Positions 32,924 to 41,891 of a stretch of 64,000 nt of DNA are shown here, in pieces. Below the pieces are notes generated by a model. That model did no database searches, was not told the origin of the DNA, and saw nothing but the letters and a program-made list of their open reading frames with translations. Position 1 is the stretch's first letter. The number at the start of each line of letters is the position of its first letter. The position numbers and the translations under genes are program-made. Origin of the DNA: DATADD01 sp046262355 (GTDB lineage: Bacteria; Actinomycetota; CADDZG01; WHSQ01); assembly GCA_046262355.1 (NCBI GenBank), contig JBHEMX010000093.1, forward strand, positions 1-64,000, read 5' to 3'.

Positions 32924-35497
32924 GTGGCGCAGCGGGCAGCGATAGGACGAGCACCGGTTAACCGGATCCCTCCGCACAACGTCGACGCCGAGCTGTCGGT
33001 CCTCGGCGCCATGCTCGAGTCCAAAGAGGCCATCGCCAACGTCATCGAGATCGTCCAACCGGAGGACTTCTACCAGCCCGCGCACACGGCGGTCTACGAG
33101 GCGATCCTGCACCTCTACGGCGCGGGGCAACCGGCCGACGCAGTCACCGTCGCCGACGAGCTCAACCGCCGCAGTGAGCTCGATGCCATCGGCGGGCGGC
33201 CTTACATCCTGGGCCTTCTCGAGGCCTATCCCACGGCTTCCTCGGCCGGCCGCTACGCGCGCATCGTCGAGGAGCACGCGCTCCTGCGCCGGCTCATCGA
33301 CGCGGGCAACCAGGTGCAAGAGATCGGCTTCGCCATCCCCGAGGACGTGGCCGCCGCGGTCGACCACGCCGAGGAGCTCGTCTACGCCGTCGGCGATCGC
33401 AGACTCCGCAACGACGTGCAGCCGATCCACAAGCTCCTGGTCGAGAACATGGAGGCGATCGAGGCGCTCTACGACAGGGGCGAGCATGTCACGGGCCTCG
33501 CGTCCGGCTTCCCGGACCTGGACGAGAAGACGGCGGGCTTCCAGCCGTCGAACCTGATCATCGTGGCCGCCCGGCCCAGCATGGGGAAATGCGGAAGCGG
33601 CGGAACGCTGCTCGTTGACCCAGAGACCGGCGAGCGCGTGACGCTCAAGAGCTTCGTGGACGAAAGACGATCCAACGTCCTCACCGCTGCTGCCGATGGT
33701 TCGGTTGTGCCTGCGCGGGTTAGCGACTGGATCGAAAGTGGCATCCAGGAGTGCTGGCGGCTGACGACTCGAACCGGGCGAAGCATCGACGTAACGGCCG
33801 AGCATCCGTTTCTTACGGTTTCCGGCTGGAGGCCGCTAAGTGATCTTCGGCCTGGCTCTCGCATCGCTACCCCTCGTGTCCTTCGAGCGTGCGGAAGCGA
33901 CCGAACTTGGTCGCTGGAGCGCGTTCGACTTCTGGGCTATTACATCGCTGAGGGCGGCCTGACGAAGACCCAGCCATTCTTCACGAATGTGGATGCCGTG
34001 ATCCGACAGGACTTCGAGCATTGCATAGACGCCGAGTTCGTCGACTGCTCTATCCGCTACTCAGGGTGGTCCATGGCCGTCCGCGCCAAGCGTCGGAGGA
34101 AGCAGCCTAACTCCGTCACGCTCTGGCTTCGAGACCTCGGGCTCATGGGTAAGCGGGCAGAGCACAAACGGTTCCCCGATCGTGTTTGGCGGTTCGATCG
34201 TGAACGTCTCGCGTGCTTGCTCGCGGTGTTGTTCAGCTGCGACGGCACCATCTACTCCGTGGCAGGTTATCCGCGCATCGAGTTCGCCGTCGCGTCGCAG
34301 GGCCTCGCCGAAGACGTGCACCATGCCTTGCTCCGGTTTGGCATCATCGCCAAGCTGTGGCGAAAGACGGAGCGCTGCTGGCGCGTCGAGATCACCGATC
34401 CTTCGTCCGTTGATCGATATCAGCGAGACATCGGTTGGATCGGGGACAAGACGCATCGAGATTTCCGGCTGTTCGACAAACCTCGAAGAGCCAATTGCGG
34501 ACACGTCCCGCGCGCCGCCTGGGAGCTGGTGCGCAAGGCGCTAGAGGTAAAAGGCATGTCGTTGTCGGAGCTGGCGTGCCAGAGTAGCGAGGCGCAGAAC
34601 CTGCATACGACCCGACACATTCCGCAACGCCGCCTCGCTCGCTACGCCGAGATACTCAACAGCGACGACCTTCGCTGGCTTGCGAATGAAGACCTCTACT
34701 GGGATGAGGTTGTGAGCATAGACCCCGTCGGTCCCAAGGAGACGTACGACCTCACCGTTCCGGACGGCAGCAACTTTGTGGCGCAGGACATCTGTGTGCA
34801 CAACAGCGCCTTGATGGGGGACTTCGCGCTTCATGCGGCGGTCGGCCAGAAGGCTCCCGTCGTCATCTTCTCTCTCGAGATGTCGCGCCACGAGATGGTG
34901 CAGCGCTTCCTCGCATCACAGGCGAAGGTGGATTCCCAACGGCTGCGGCGCGGCTCTCTGCAGGAGCAGGACTGGACGCGTCTGTCGGCGGCTCTCGGCA
35001 AGCTTGCCGAAGCGCCGATATTCATCGACGACTCGGCCACAGTGACGTTGATGGAGATCCGCGCCAAATGCCGGCGGCTCAAGGCGAAGTACGGCCTCGG
35101 GTTGATCTTGATCGACTACCTGCAGCTGATGCAGGGACCGAGCAAGTCCGAGAACCGCCAGCAAGAGGTCTCCGAGATCTCGCGCAACCTCAAGATCTTG
35201 GCGCGCGACCTCGAGGTGCCCGTGGTCTGCGCGTCGCAGCTCAACCGCGGCGTCGAGGCGCGCCACGACAAGCGGCCGCTGCTGGGAGACTTGCGTGAGT
35301 CCGGTGCGATCGAGCAGGACGCGGACCTCGTGATGTTCCTCTACCGCGACGAGGTCTACAACCCGGACACCGAGCAGAAGGGAGAGGCAGAGCTGCATCT
35401 CGCCAAGCACCGCAACGGGCCCACCGGCAACGTGCGCCTGGTGTTCATGAATCAGTACACGCGCTTCGCGTCGCTCAGCAGGGGAACCGGTTTCTGA
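32924..35497 (+). CDS. dnaB: replicative DNA helicase DnaB with intein in the P-loop
   Basis: 857 residues as translated; about 452 after protein splicing. The N-terminal domain opens IPPHNVDAELSVLGAMLE. The RecA-like helicase domain has a Walker A motif split exactly after ARPSMGK by the intein, resuming at SALMGD. Walker B is GLILIDYLQLM and the late motif RESGAIEQDADLVMFLYRD is intact. GTG at 32924 with AAGGAG upstream is preferred over an upstream ATG that gives a non-family Pro-rich lead. Activity requires intein removal, because the nucleotide-binding loop is interrupted. Confidence 0.96.
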   Translation: MAQRAAIGRAPVNRIPPHNVDAELSVLGAMLESKEAIANVIEIVQPEDFYQPAHTAVYEAILHLYGAGQPADAVTVADELNRRSELDAIGGRPYILGLLEAYPTASSAGRYARIVEEHALLRRLIDAGNQVQEIGFAIPEDVAAAVDHAEELVYAVGDRRLRNDVQPIHKLLVENMEAIEALYDRGEHVTGLASGFPDLDEKTAGFQPSNLIIVAARPSMGKCGSGGTLLVDPETGERVTLKSFVDERRSNVLTAAADGSVVPARVSDWIESGIQECWRLTTRTGRSIDVTAEHPFLTVSGWRPLSDLRPGSRIATPRVLRACGSDRTWSLERVRLLGYYIAEGGLTKTQPFFTNVDAVIRQDFEHCIDAEFVDCSIRYSGWSMAVRAKRRRKQPNSVTLWLRDLGLMGKRAEHKRFPDRVWRFDRERLACLLAVLFSCDGTIYSVAGYPRIEFAVASQGLAEDVHHALLRFGIIAKLWRKTERCWRVEITDPSSVDRYQRDIGWIGDKTHRDFRLFDKPRRANCGHVPRAAWELVRKALEVKGMSLSELACQSSEAQNLHTTRHIPQRRLARYAEILNSDDLRWLANEDLYWDEVVSIDPVGPKETYDLTVPDGSNFVAQDICVHNSALMGDFALHAAVGQKAPVVIFSLEMSRHEMVQRFLASQAKVDSQRLRRGSLQEQDWTRLSAALGKLAEAPIFIDDSATVTLMEIRAKCRRLKAKYGLGLILIDYLQLMQGPSKSENRQQEVSEISRNLKILARDLEVPVVCASQLNRGVEARHDKRPLLGDLRESGAIEQDADLVMFLYRDEVYNPDTEQKGEAELHLAKHRNGPTGNVRLVFMNQYTRFASLSRGTGF
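33590..34804 (+). mobile_element. DnaB intein with LAGLIDADG homing endonuclease motifs
   Basis: 405 residues (DnaB residues 223-627). It begins with Cys (CGSGGTLLVD, block A), has the TxxH motif TAEHPF at intein residues 69-73, and ends VHN followed by Ser+1, so all standard splicing residues are present. Two endonuclease motifs are visible, LLGYYIAEGG (about 114-123) and LAVLFSCDGTI, each with an acidic residue, so the homing endonuclease may be active. Base composition looks less GC-rich than the flanking exteins, consistent with horizontal spread. Confidence 0.93.
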
Positions 35498-36183
35498 CGA
35501 GCGTCTCTTCGACGCGACGGATCCGCGCGCTCAACCGCCGGCTCTCGAAGGCATACGGCTCGTTCCAACCAAAGGAACGGCGCGATCCGCTCGACGAGCT
35601 CGTCATGACGGTGCTGTCCCAGCACACCTCCGACGTGAACTCGGCCCGAGCGTTCGAGTCGCTCAAGGTTCGCTTCCAATCGTGGGAGCAGGTGCAGCAC
35701 GCGCCCGACGAAGAGCTCGCCGACGCGATCCGCTCCGGCGGCATAGCGAACCTCAAGGCGCGCCGCATCAAGAGGATCCTCGACGCGATAGAGGCGAGAG
35801 AAGGCGGCCTCGACCTCGCCCGGCTCGCGGGGCTGAGCGATGAGGACGTCGACGCCTACCTGCGGTCGCTTCCGGGCGTAGGTCGCAAGACGTCGGCGTG
35901 CGTCCTGTTGTTCTCCATGGGGCGCGCCGCATTTCCCGTCGACACGCACGTCCAGCGAGTGGCCGGACGGCTGGGGCTGGTGCCCGAGGCGGCGACGGCC
36001 GACGAGGTGCACGAGATCCTCGGTCCCCGCGTCCCGCCGGAGCTCTGCTACGAGTTCCACATCCGGCTCGTCCGGCACGGCAGAGACACCTGCACGGCGC
36101 GCCGTCCCCGCTGCGGCGCCTGCATCCTGTTCGACCTTTGCGACGCCGGCCCGCGCTTCGTGACCTCAGGCGAGGCGCGCTGA
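35494..36183 (+). CDS. nth: endonuclease III
   Basis: Base-excision-repair glycosylase/AP lyase for oxidised pyrimidines; about 229 residues if started at 35494. The helix-hairpin-helix LPGVGRKTSACVLL carries the catalytic Lys, VDTHVQRVAGRL the catalytic Asp, and the C-terminal CTARRPRCGACILFDLC fits the C-x6-C-x2-C-x5-C iron-sulfur site. The first ATG (35605) would delete the first 37 residues, including a family-like lead (RLSKAYGSFQP). No ATG, GTG or TTG exists upstream. CTG at 35494, overlapping the dnaB stop and 9 bases after AGGGG, is the best candidate. Confidence 0.88.
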   Translation: MTSVSSTRRIRALNRRLSKAYGSFQPKERRDPLDELVMTVLSQHTSDVNSARAFESLKVRFQSWEQVQHAPDEELADAIRSGGIANLKARRIKRILDAIEAREGGLDLARLAGLSDEDVDAYLRSLPGVGRKTSACVLLFSMGRAAFPVDTHVQRVAGRLGLVPEAATADEVHEILGPRVPPELCYEFHIRLVRHGRDTCTARRPRCGACILFDLCDAGPRFVTSGEAR

Positions 36184-36246
36184 GCGCTCGTGCGCCCAAC
36201 TGCGCCGAGCGTCTGCATTATGGTTGGCCGGGCACAGAGACTGTTT

Positions 36247-36317
36247 GCGGGTGTAGCTCAATGGCAGAGCTCTAGCTTCCCAAGCTAGTGACGGGGGTTC
36301 GATTCCCCTCACCCGCT
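36247..36317 (+). tRNA. tRNA-Gly (anticodon CCC)
   Basis: A complete cloverleaf: acceptor GCGGGTG pairs with CACCCGC at the 3' end, the D arm has stem GCTC/GAGC, the anticodon stem CTAGC/GCTAG encloses loop TTCCCAA (anticodon CCC), and the T arm GGGGG-TTCGATT-CCCCT follows. The discriminator is T at 36317 and CCA is not encoded. The anticodon reads GGG, a glycine codon. Confidence 0.93.
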
Positions 36318-36339
36318 CCCCCCTGTTTGCGTAGCTCAG

Positions 36340-37350
36340 ATGCTTGAACACACGTTCGACAGCAGAGCGGAAGGAGGAGGGGGAGTCGAGTCGAGGCTGT
36401 ATCCGGGGATCGAGCCGTACGAGCGTGGAGCGTTGCGGGTCGGTCAGCGCGATCTCATGTACTGGGAGACGTGCGGTAATCCGAGCGGGAAGCCCGCTCT
36501 CGTATTGCACGGCGGCCCGGGTTCGGGATGTGTTCCATGGCACCGCAGACTCTTCGATCCAAGCGCCTACCGCCTCGTGTTGCTCGATCAGCGCGGTTGC
36601 GGGCGGAGCAAGCCGCACGCAAGCGAACCTGATATCGACCTCGCCGACAACAACACGGCAAATCTGATTAGAGACATCGAGATGCTGCGCGATCACCTCG
36701 GCCTCGATGGCTGGCTCGTGTGGGGTGGGTCCTGGGGGAGCACACTTGCGCTCGCGTACGCCGAAACGCATCCGAGTCGAGTCACGGAGATGATCTTGTG
36801 GGGTGTTACCACGGGACGCCGATCGGAGTTCGACTGGTTGTTTCGGGGCGGTGTTGCGGTGCTGTTTCCGGAGCAATGGAACCGTCTCTGCGCTGCGGTG
36901 CCACGTGCCGATCGAGGCGGCGACATTGTCGCGGCATTCCAACGACTGTTGAAGCACCCAGATCCCGAGGTGCACCAACGAGCTGCCGAAGCCTGGTGCA
37001 GGTGGGAGTCCGCGACTCTGGACTGGCCGCCGAGGAATAGATTGGCGGAGAGATTCACCGACCCCGCCTTTGCCCTGGCATTTGCGCGCCTCGTGACTCA
37101 CTTCGTCGCCCACAACGCTTGGTTAGAGGACGTAGGCTTGCTCCGCGGCGCTGAGTTGCTGCACAACATTCCCGGGGTGATGATCAACGGACGGTTTGAC
37201 TTTCAGGCACCGATCGGCAACGCATGGGCGCTCCATCGCGTGTGGCCGCAAGCCGAACTAGTCATCATCGACAACGCCGGGCACGCCGCGGACGGCCCGA
37301 ATCTCACCCGAGAACTGATCCGCGCCGGCGACCGATTCAAGAACAGATAG
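36340..37350 (+). CDS. pip: prolyl aminopeptidase (proline iminopeptidase)
   Basis: 336-residue alpha/beta hydrolase that removes N-terminal proline from peptides. Typical features are the oxyanion region VLHGGPGSGCVPWHRRLFDP, DQRGCGRSKPHA, the nucleophile elbow GGSWGSTLALAYAE, the catalytic Asp region NGRFDFQAP and His in NAGHAA. The sequence after the first 25 residues is family-standard; the start ATG at 36340 is the first after the tRNA gene. Codon use looks less GC-biased than its neighbours, and it lies directly behind a tRNA gene, so acquisition by transfer is possible. Confidence 0.93.
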   Translation: MLEHTFDSRAEGGGGVESRLYPGIEPYERGALRVGQRDLMYWETCGNPSGKPALVLHGGPGSGCVPWHRRLFDPSAYRLVLLDQRGCGRSKPHASEPDIDLADNNTANLIRDIEMLRDHLGLDGWLVWGGSWGSTLALAYAETHPSRVTEMILWGVTTGRRSEFDWLFRGGVAVLFPEQWNRLCAAVPRADRGGDIVAAFQRLLKHPDPEVHQRAAEAWCRWESATLDWPPRNRLAERFTDPAFALAFARLVTHFVAHNAWLEDVGLLRGAELLHNIPGVMINGRFDFQAPIGNAWALHRVWPQAELVIIDNAGHAADGPNLTRELIRAGDRFKNR

Positions 37351-37508
37351 GCACCCTTCCTTCCCCGACCTGCTGCAGCCTGTCTTGGGATGTGCCCTGG
37401 TTTGAAGCCGCTTCCCCTTGTGGCGCCGCAGTTCGACGATCGCACCATGAAGTGGCGTGAGTGGCTGGACGGATCCTTGGTGGGGCGTCCCGTTAGGCTT
37501 CTCGACAT

Positions 37509-38225
37509 ATGGCCCGGCACGATGCTCGAGAAGCCTCTGTTCGGTACGCACCCGTCGATCCGGCGGAGGCGGGGACGGCCTTGCAGGGGTCTTACAGCGC
37601 CGTAACCGGGCTCCTCGAGGGCGTCGACGACAACGCCTTCTTCAGGCCGACACTCTGCACGGGCTGGGTCGTGTCCGATCTCGTGTTCCATCTCATGCTC
37701 GACGCTCAGAGGGCACTCATCGCCTTTGCCACTCCCTCCGAGGATCCCCCCGACGTCGACTTCATCACCTACTGGCGCCCGTGGTCCTCCGACAGCGAAA
37801 GCGCCGTCGCACACGCTCGCTTCGTGCGCATCGCGGCTTCGGCCTACTCCACTCCCTCGAGTCTCGTGGCTCATGGGCGCGCCACCGCCGAGGCCGTTGT
37901 GCGAGCGGCGTCCGAGATCGACATGGCAGGGCGCGTCGCGACCCAAGGTCACACGCTGACGGTCCCGGACTTCCTGGCCACTCTCGCCGTAGAGGCCACC
38001 GTGCACTACCTCGATCTGGTCGCTTTCCTGGACGACGCCCCCAACCCGGACGGCGCCGCTCTGGCTCTCGTCCGCAGGACGCTGGACGGGCTCGCGGGTA
38101 CCTCTGTCGACATGGCGTGGGACGATCGGGTCTACGCGTTGAAGGCGACCGGGCGCTTGCCGCTAACCGACGATGAACCGGAGCAGCTCGGATCGATCGC
38201 CGGCGACTTCCCGCTGTTCAGCTAA
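37509..38225 (+). CDS. mycothiol-dependent maleylpyruvate isomerase-type (DinB-like, TIGR03083) protein
   Basis: 238 residues. The fold of the MDMPI/DinB-like family is suggested by LCTGWVVSDLVFHLM (first metal-binding His) and VEATVHYLDLVAFLDD (second site), plus TVPDFLATLAVEA. Members are actinobacterial and often use mycothiol or bind a metal; the substrate here is unknown. Presence together with ino1 and mca supports mycothiol in this organism. ATG at 37509 lies after a 158-base spacer that shows no gene. Confidence 0.75.
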   Translation: MARHDAREASVRYAPVDPAEAGTALQGSYSAVTGLLEGVDDNAFFRPTLCTGWVVSDLVFHLMLDAQRALIAFATPSEDPPDVDFITYWRPWSSDSESAVAHARFVRIAASAYSTPSSLVAHGRATAEAVVRAASEIDMAGRVATQGHTLTVPDFLATLAVEATVHYLDLVAFLDDAPNPDGAALALVRRTLDGLAGTSVDMAWDDRVYALKATGRLPLTDDEPEQLGSIAGDFPLFS

Positions 38226-38273
38226 GGCTGTAGGACCGGGGACGCAGGTGAGTCTGCCACGTCCTCGGGGCGG

Positions 38274-38999
38274 CTACCGCTCCTTCTTGATGGTGCTATC
38301 GAGCAACTGCAGAGCGACGTCGCGCAGCTTCATGTTCTTGTTCTGCGACACCTTTCGAAGCACATCGAACGCCTTCTCCTCAGTGCACTTCTCGCGCTCC
38401 ATCAGGATCCCGACCGCGGCACCGATCATGCGGTTCGACTGCAGCGCATCCTCGAGCTGAGCGCTCAGGGCGCGCGCACGGTCGTAGGCGTGTGCGTTGG
38501 CCAGCACAACCGACACTTGCTCGGCAAGGCCGCGTGCGATCTCTTCCTCTTGAGCCCCGAAGGCCTTCGCGCTTCGTGAGTAGACGTTGAGGGCACCGAT
38601 GCTTCTAGCGCGTACCGACAGCGGGGCCGACATGGCGCTCAAGATGCCGGAGCCGACCGCGCGCGGCGAGAAGCTGGGCCACCTCGTCTCTTCCTCCATC
38701 GAATCGACGATGAAGACCCGGCTCTCGCGTATCGAATCCAGGCACGGGCCTTCGCCGGTTTCGTACTGGTGGGAATCGACCTCGCCTACGATCTCGTCGG
38801 TGGCGCCTGTGGTGCGCCTGTGCCCCTCCTCGACCAACGAGATGCCGGCTGCGTCCGCGGATGGGATGCTCCTCACCGAGGCCTCGGCGGCCTTCTCGAG
38901 CGTGCTGTCGAGCGATTCCTCGGTCAGGAGGAGAGTCGTCAAGTCGCCGACTGCGCGCATGACGTCGTGGTCCTGTCGATCTGGTGGTACGCGCGACAC
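38274..38999 (-). CDS. GAF and ANTAR domain regulator
   Basis: 241 residues. A GAF domain spans about 15-165 (AAEASVRSIPSADAAGISL, then GEGPCLDSIRESRVFIVDSM), followed by an ANTAR RNA-binding domain (QLEDALQSNRMIGAAVGILMERE and KAFDVLRKVSQNKNMKLRDVA). ANTAR proteins act by antitermination on hairpin pairs in target leaders. The start is GTG at 38999. It stands alone between a convergent and a divergent neighbour; the signal sensed by the GAF domain is unknown. Confidence 0.92.
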   Translation of the reverse strand: MSRVPPDRQDHDVMRAVGDLTTLLLTEESLDSTLEKAAEASVRSIPSADAAGISLVEEGHRRTTGATDEIVGEVDSHQYETGEGPCLDSIRESRVFIVDSMEEETRWPSFSPRAVGSGILSAMSAPLSVRARSIGALNVYSRSAKAFGAQEEEIARGLAEQVSVVLANAHAYDRARALSAQLEDALQSNRMIGAAVGILMEREKCTEEKAFDVLRKVSQNKNMKLRDVALQLLDSTIKKER

Positions 39000-39159
39000 G
39001 GCCGCTCCTCCCCGGCGCCCTTGGCGAGAGGAGGACGCGGGAGACCTCGCGCCTCGGCGCCCCCTGTCCCAAAGGTCCCGAGGAGCTTACAGCGGCCGGG
39101 CACCGGCAGCCCGGTCTGCTCGGTAGACTCCGCCCAGCCAGCACCTTGGAGGACCACTG

Positions 39160-39726
39160 ATGATCCTCTCGGATCGCGACATCCGCGCGGCGGTGTCGGC
39201 CGGGCTCATCGGGATCGAGCCCTTCGACGCCGCCGACGTGCAGCCGTCTTCGGTCGACCTGCGCGTCGATCGCTTCTTCCGTACCTTTCACAACGCGCGC
39301 CACCCCTATATCGATGTGAAGAAGCCGATGGAAGACCTGACCGAGTTGGTGGAGGTCGGTGAAGAAGAAGCGTTCATCCTTCATCCCGGCGAGTTCGTCC
39401 TCGGCTCGACGCGCGAGTACGTGCGGCTCCCGAACGATCTCGTGGCGCGACTCGAGGGCAAGAGCTCGCTGGGGCGTCTTGGGTTGCTGATCCACTCAAC
39501 CGCCGGCTACGTCGATCCTGGGTTCGAGGGTCACCTGACCCTCGAACTCTCCAACGTAGCCAACCTGCCCATCACGATCTATCCCAACATGAGGATCGGT
39601 CAGATCAGCTTCTTCAGGCTGTCGTCTCCCGCGGATCACCCTTATGGATCTGGACGGCTGGGATCGAAGTATCAGGGGCAGCGCGGCCCGACGCCATCGC
39701 GCTACTTCGAGAACTTCCCCACGTAG
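39160..39726 (+). CDS. dcd: dCTP deaminase
   Basis: 188 residues. Converts dCTP to dUTP (some actinobacterial forms also to dUMP). Family signatures: ILSDRDIRAAVSAGLIGIEPF, QPSSVDLRVDRFFRTF, VRLPNDLVARLEGKSSLGRLGL and the catalytic-region HSTAGYVDPGFEGHLTLELSN. The C-terminal YQGQRGPTPSRYF is typical and closes the active site. GGAGG lies 10 bases before ATG at 39160. Confidence 0.97.
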   Translation: MILSDRDIRAAVSAGLIGIEPFDAADVQPSSVDLRVDRFFRTFHNARHPYIDVKKPMEDLTELVEVGEEEAFILHPGEFVLGSTREYVRLPNDLVARLEGKSSLGRLGLLIHSTAGYVDPGFEGHLTLELSNVANLPITIYPNMRIGQISFFRLSSPADHPYGSGRLGSKYQGQRGPTPSRYFENFPT

Positions 39727-39768
39727 GCCGCGCCGGCGCCCGGTCTACCTCGGCCCCGGTGGGTCGCC

Positions 39769-41799
39769 TTATGGATCGACGGAGCGCAACAAGAGTTGCG
39801 CGACGTCCTCCACCGACATATCGGCGTCCGCGTGTCGTTCGGCGATGCCGTCGGAGAGCATGATGTTGCAGAACGGACAACCGACGGCGAGCGTGTCGGA
39901 GGCCGATGCGAGAGCTTCATCGGTTCGCTCCATGTTCATCTTCTTGCCCATGCGCTCTTCCATCCACATCCGTCCTCCCCCGGCACCACAGCAGAACGTC
40001 GCGTGACCGTGACGGTGCAGCTCTCGGTATTCCGTCCCGGGGATCGCCTCGATGACCCGGCGCGCCCCTCGCCATACATCGTTGTGGCGGGCGTTGTAGC
40101 AGGGGTCGTGATAGGTGACCGACTTCGGCATCGGGTCGCGCGGCTGCAGCCGTCCGGCGCGCACCAGCTCGGCGAGGAACTCCGTGTGGTGCACGACCTC
40201 GTAGTTGCCGCCGAACTGGGGATACTCGTTGAACAGCGTGTTGAAGCAGTGGGGGCACGACGTGACGATCTGGCGCACACCGTGCCGCTCGAGTTGCTCG
40301 ATGTTCTGCTCGGCGAGCATCTGATAGATGTGCTCCGCTCCCATCCGGCGCGCCGGATCTCCCGTACACGATTCGTCGCCACCCAGGACCGCGAAGCTGA
40401 CATCTGCGAGCTGCATCAGCTTCGCGAAGTCGTAGATGACCTTCTTGTTGCGGTCGTCGAATGCGCCTGCACATCCGACCCACAAAAGCACGTCCGCGTC
40501 GGACGCTTCCGAGATGTGCGGTATCTCCAACGGTTGCAGGCCTGCGCCTCCCTTCATCCAATCGAGCCGAGCCTGAGGAGGTTGCCCCCACGGGTTGCCG
40601 GTCGTCTCCAAGCTCTGCAGCGCACTTTGCATCTCGCGCGGGAAACGTGATTCGCTCATGACGAGGTTCCGGCGCATGTCGACGATGGCGTCGATGTGCT
40701 CGATGTTGACCGGACAGGCCTGCACGCATGCACCGCATGTCGTGCAATCCCATATGACCTCGTCTTCGACCACATCAGGGTTCAGAGGTGGGAGCTCGCC
40801 GGCCGCACCCTCGAGCGCTTCGCCGCCGGCCCGCTGCGCGGCGAGAAGCCGGGGGCCGCGCGCGAAGAGCTCGTCGCGCAGATCCATGATCAGGAGCTTC
40901 GGCGACAGTGGTTTGCCGGTGGCCCACGCGGGACATTGCGACTGGCAGCGTCCACATTCCGTGCAGGTGTAGCCGTCGAGCAGCTGCTTCCAGGTGAGAT
41001 CGGTGATCTTGGCGGCCCCGAAGGTGTCCTCCTCGGTCATCTCCTCGAGATCGAGGTGCATGGGCTTGAGAGCGCCCTTGGGCCGCTCCGAGGTGAACAG
41101 CACGTTGAATCCAGAGGTGATGATGTGCAGGTGCTTCGAGTATGTGATGTAGACGAGGAACCCAAGCACGATCAGCGCGTGCCACCACAGGAACACCGTG
41201 TCGAGTGCTTCGAGCGCCTCAGGTGACATGCGCTCGAACAGAGGCGCCGGGGCGTTCGAGAGCGGCACCCAGTTCGTGTCGTACGGAAAGAAGCCGCGCG
41301 CTATCGCGGTTGCTCGTGCGAGCAGCACCGTCAACATGATCCCGGCGATCGTGAGCAGGATGAAGTCGGCTTCTCTGAGGTGGGATCCCTTGAAGCGACC
41401 GGGACGCTGCAGCTTGCGGATGGCGAGCGCCAACGCTACTCCCACGAAGACGGCGGCGATGAAAAGATCTTGCAGCGCCCCCAGAGGCCCCCAGCTCCCG
41501 ATCAGCGGGAGGTAGAAATCCTCGGAGTAGATGGCGCCGAAGGCCTCGACGATCGTCGTGAACAGAACAATGAAGCCCCAGAAGATCAAGAAGTGCATGA
41601 CTCCGGGCAAGGTCCACTGCAGGAGCTTGCGCTGGCCGAACACTACGATTACCTGATCCTTGAGCTTGCGCGTCCAGCTCGTGGGGATCCGGTCGTCGGG
41701 CCGTCCCAGGCGCAGAAGAGCGACGAGGTCGCGTGCGCGTCTGAGGAACAGAGCCAACGCTGCGAGCAGCAACAGCGTCATCACGATCTGCTCGCGCAC
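39769..41799 (-). CDS. membrane Fe-S oxidoreductase, EtfD-like (HdrD/GlpC type)
   Basis: 676 residues. The N-terminal half has about five membrane helices of a nitrate-reductase-gamma-like haem domain (LPGVMHFLIFWGFIVLF; LWWHALIVLGFLVYITYSKHLH). Two 4Fe-4S clusters follow (CTECGRCQSQCP and CTTCGACVQACP), then two CCG cysteine-rich domains (LWVGCAGAFDDRN ... TSCPHCFNTL; HDPCYNARHN ... TFCCGAGGG). The layout is that of mycobacterial EtfD (Rv0338c), which passes electrons from ETF in fatty-acid oxidation to menaquinone. GTG at 41799 has AGAGAGG 7 bases upstream; a longer frame to 41883 is unlikely. It is divergent to the hydrolase gene. Confidence 0.88.
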   Translation of the reverse strand: MREQIVMTLLLLAALALFLRRARDLVALLRLGRPDDRIPTSWTRKLKDQVIVVFGQRKLLQWTLPGVMHFLIFWGFIVLFTTIVEAFGAIYSEDFYLPLIGSWGPLGALQDLFIAAVFVGVALALAIRKLQRPGRFKGSHLREADFILLTIAGIMLTVLLARATAIARGFFPYDTNWVPLSNAPAPLFERMSPEALEALDTVFLWWHALIVLGFLVYITYSKHLHIITSGFNVLFTSERPKGALKPMHLDLEEMTEEDTFGAAKITDLTWKQLLDGYTCTECGRCQSQCPAWATGKPLSPKLLIMDLRDELFARGPRLLAAQRAGGEALEGAAGELPPLNPDVVEDEVIWDCTTCGACVQACPVNIEHIDAIVDMRRNLVMSESRFPREMQSALQSLETTGNPWGQPPQARLDWMKGGAGLQPLEIPHISEASDADVLLWVGCAGAFDDRNKKVIYDFAKLMQLADVSFAVLGGDESCTGDPARRMGAEHIYQMLAEQNIEQLERHGVRQIVTSCPHCFNTLFNEYPQFGGNYEVVHHTEFLAELVRAGRLQPRDPMPKSVTYHDPCYNARHNDVWRGARRVIEAIPGTEYRELHRHGHATFCCGAGGGRMWMEERMGKKMNMERTDEALASASDTLAVGCPFCNIMLSDGIAERHADADMSVEDVAQLLLRSVDP

Positions 41800-41891
41800 C
41801 CGCCGTCCTCTCTTCTCGTGTTCGTCGTTACCAAGCCGACCAACGCGCTGCGAAGTATAGGTTGCGCATCTTGGACCTATCATCGGGCCGG

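Noticed and set aside
38226..38273. Hairpin GGACGCAG...CTGCCACGTCC between convergent genes as a terminator
   Set aside because: The stem needs a 3-base bulge and no T-run follows on either strand.
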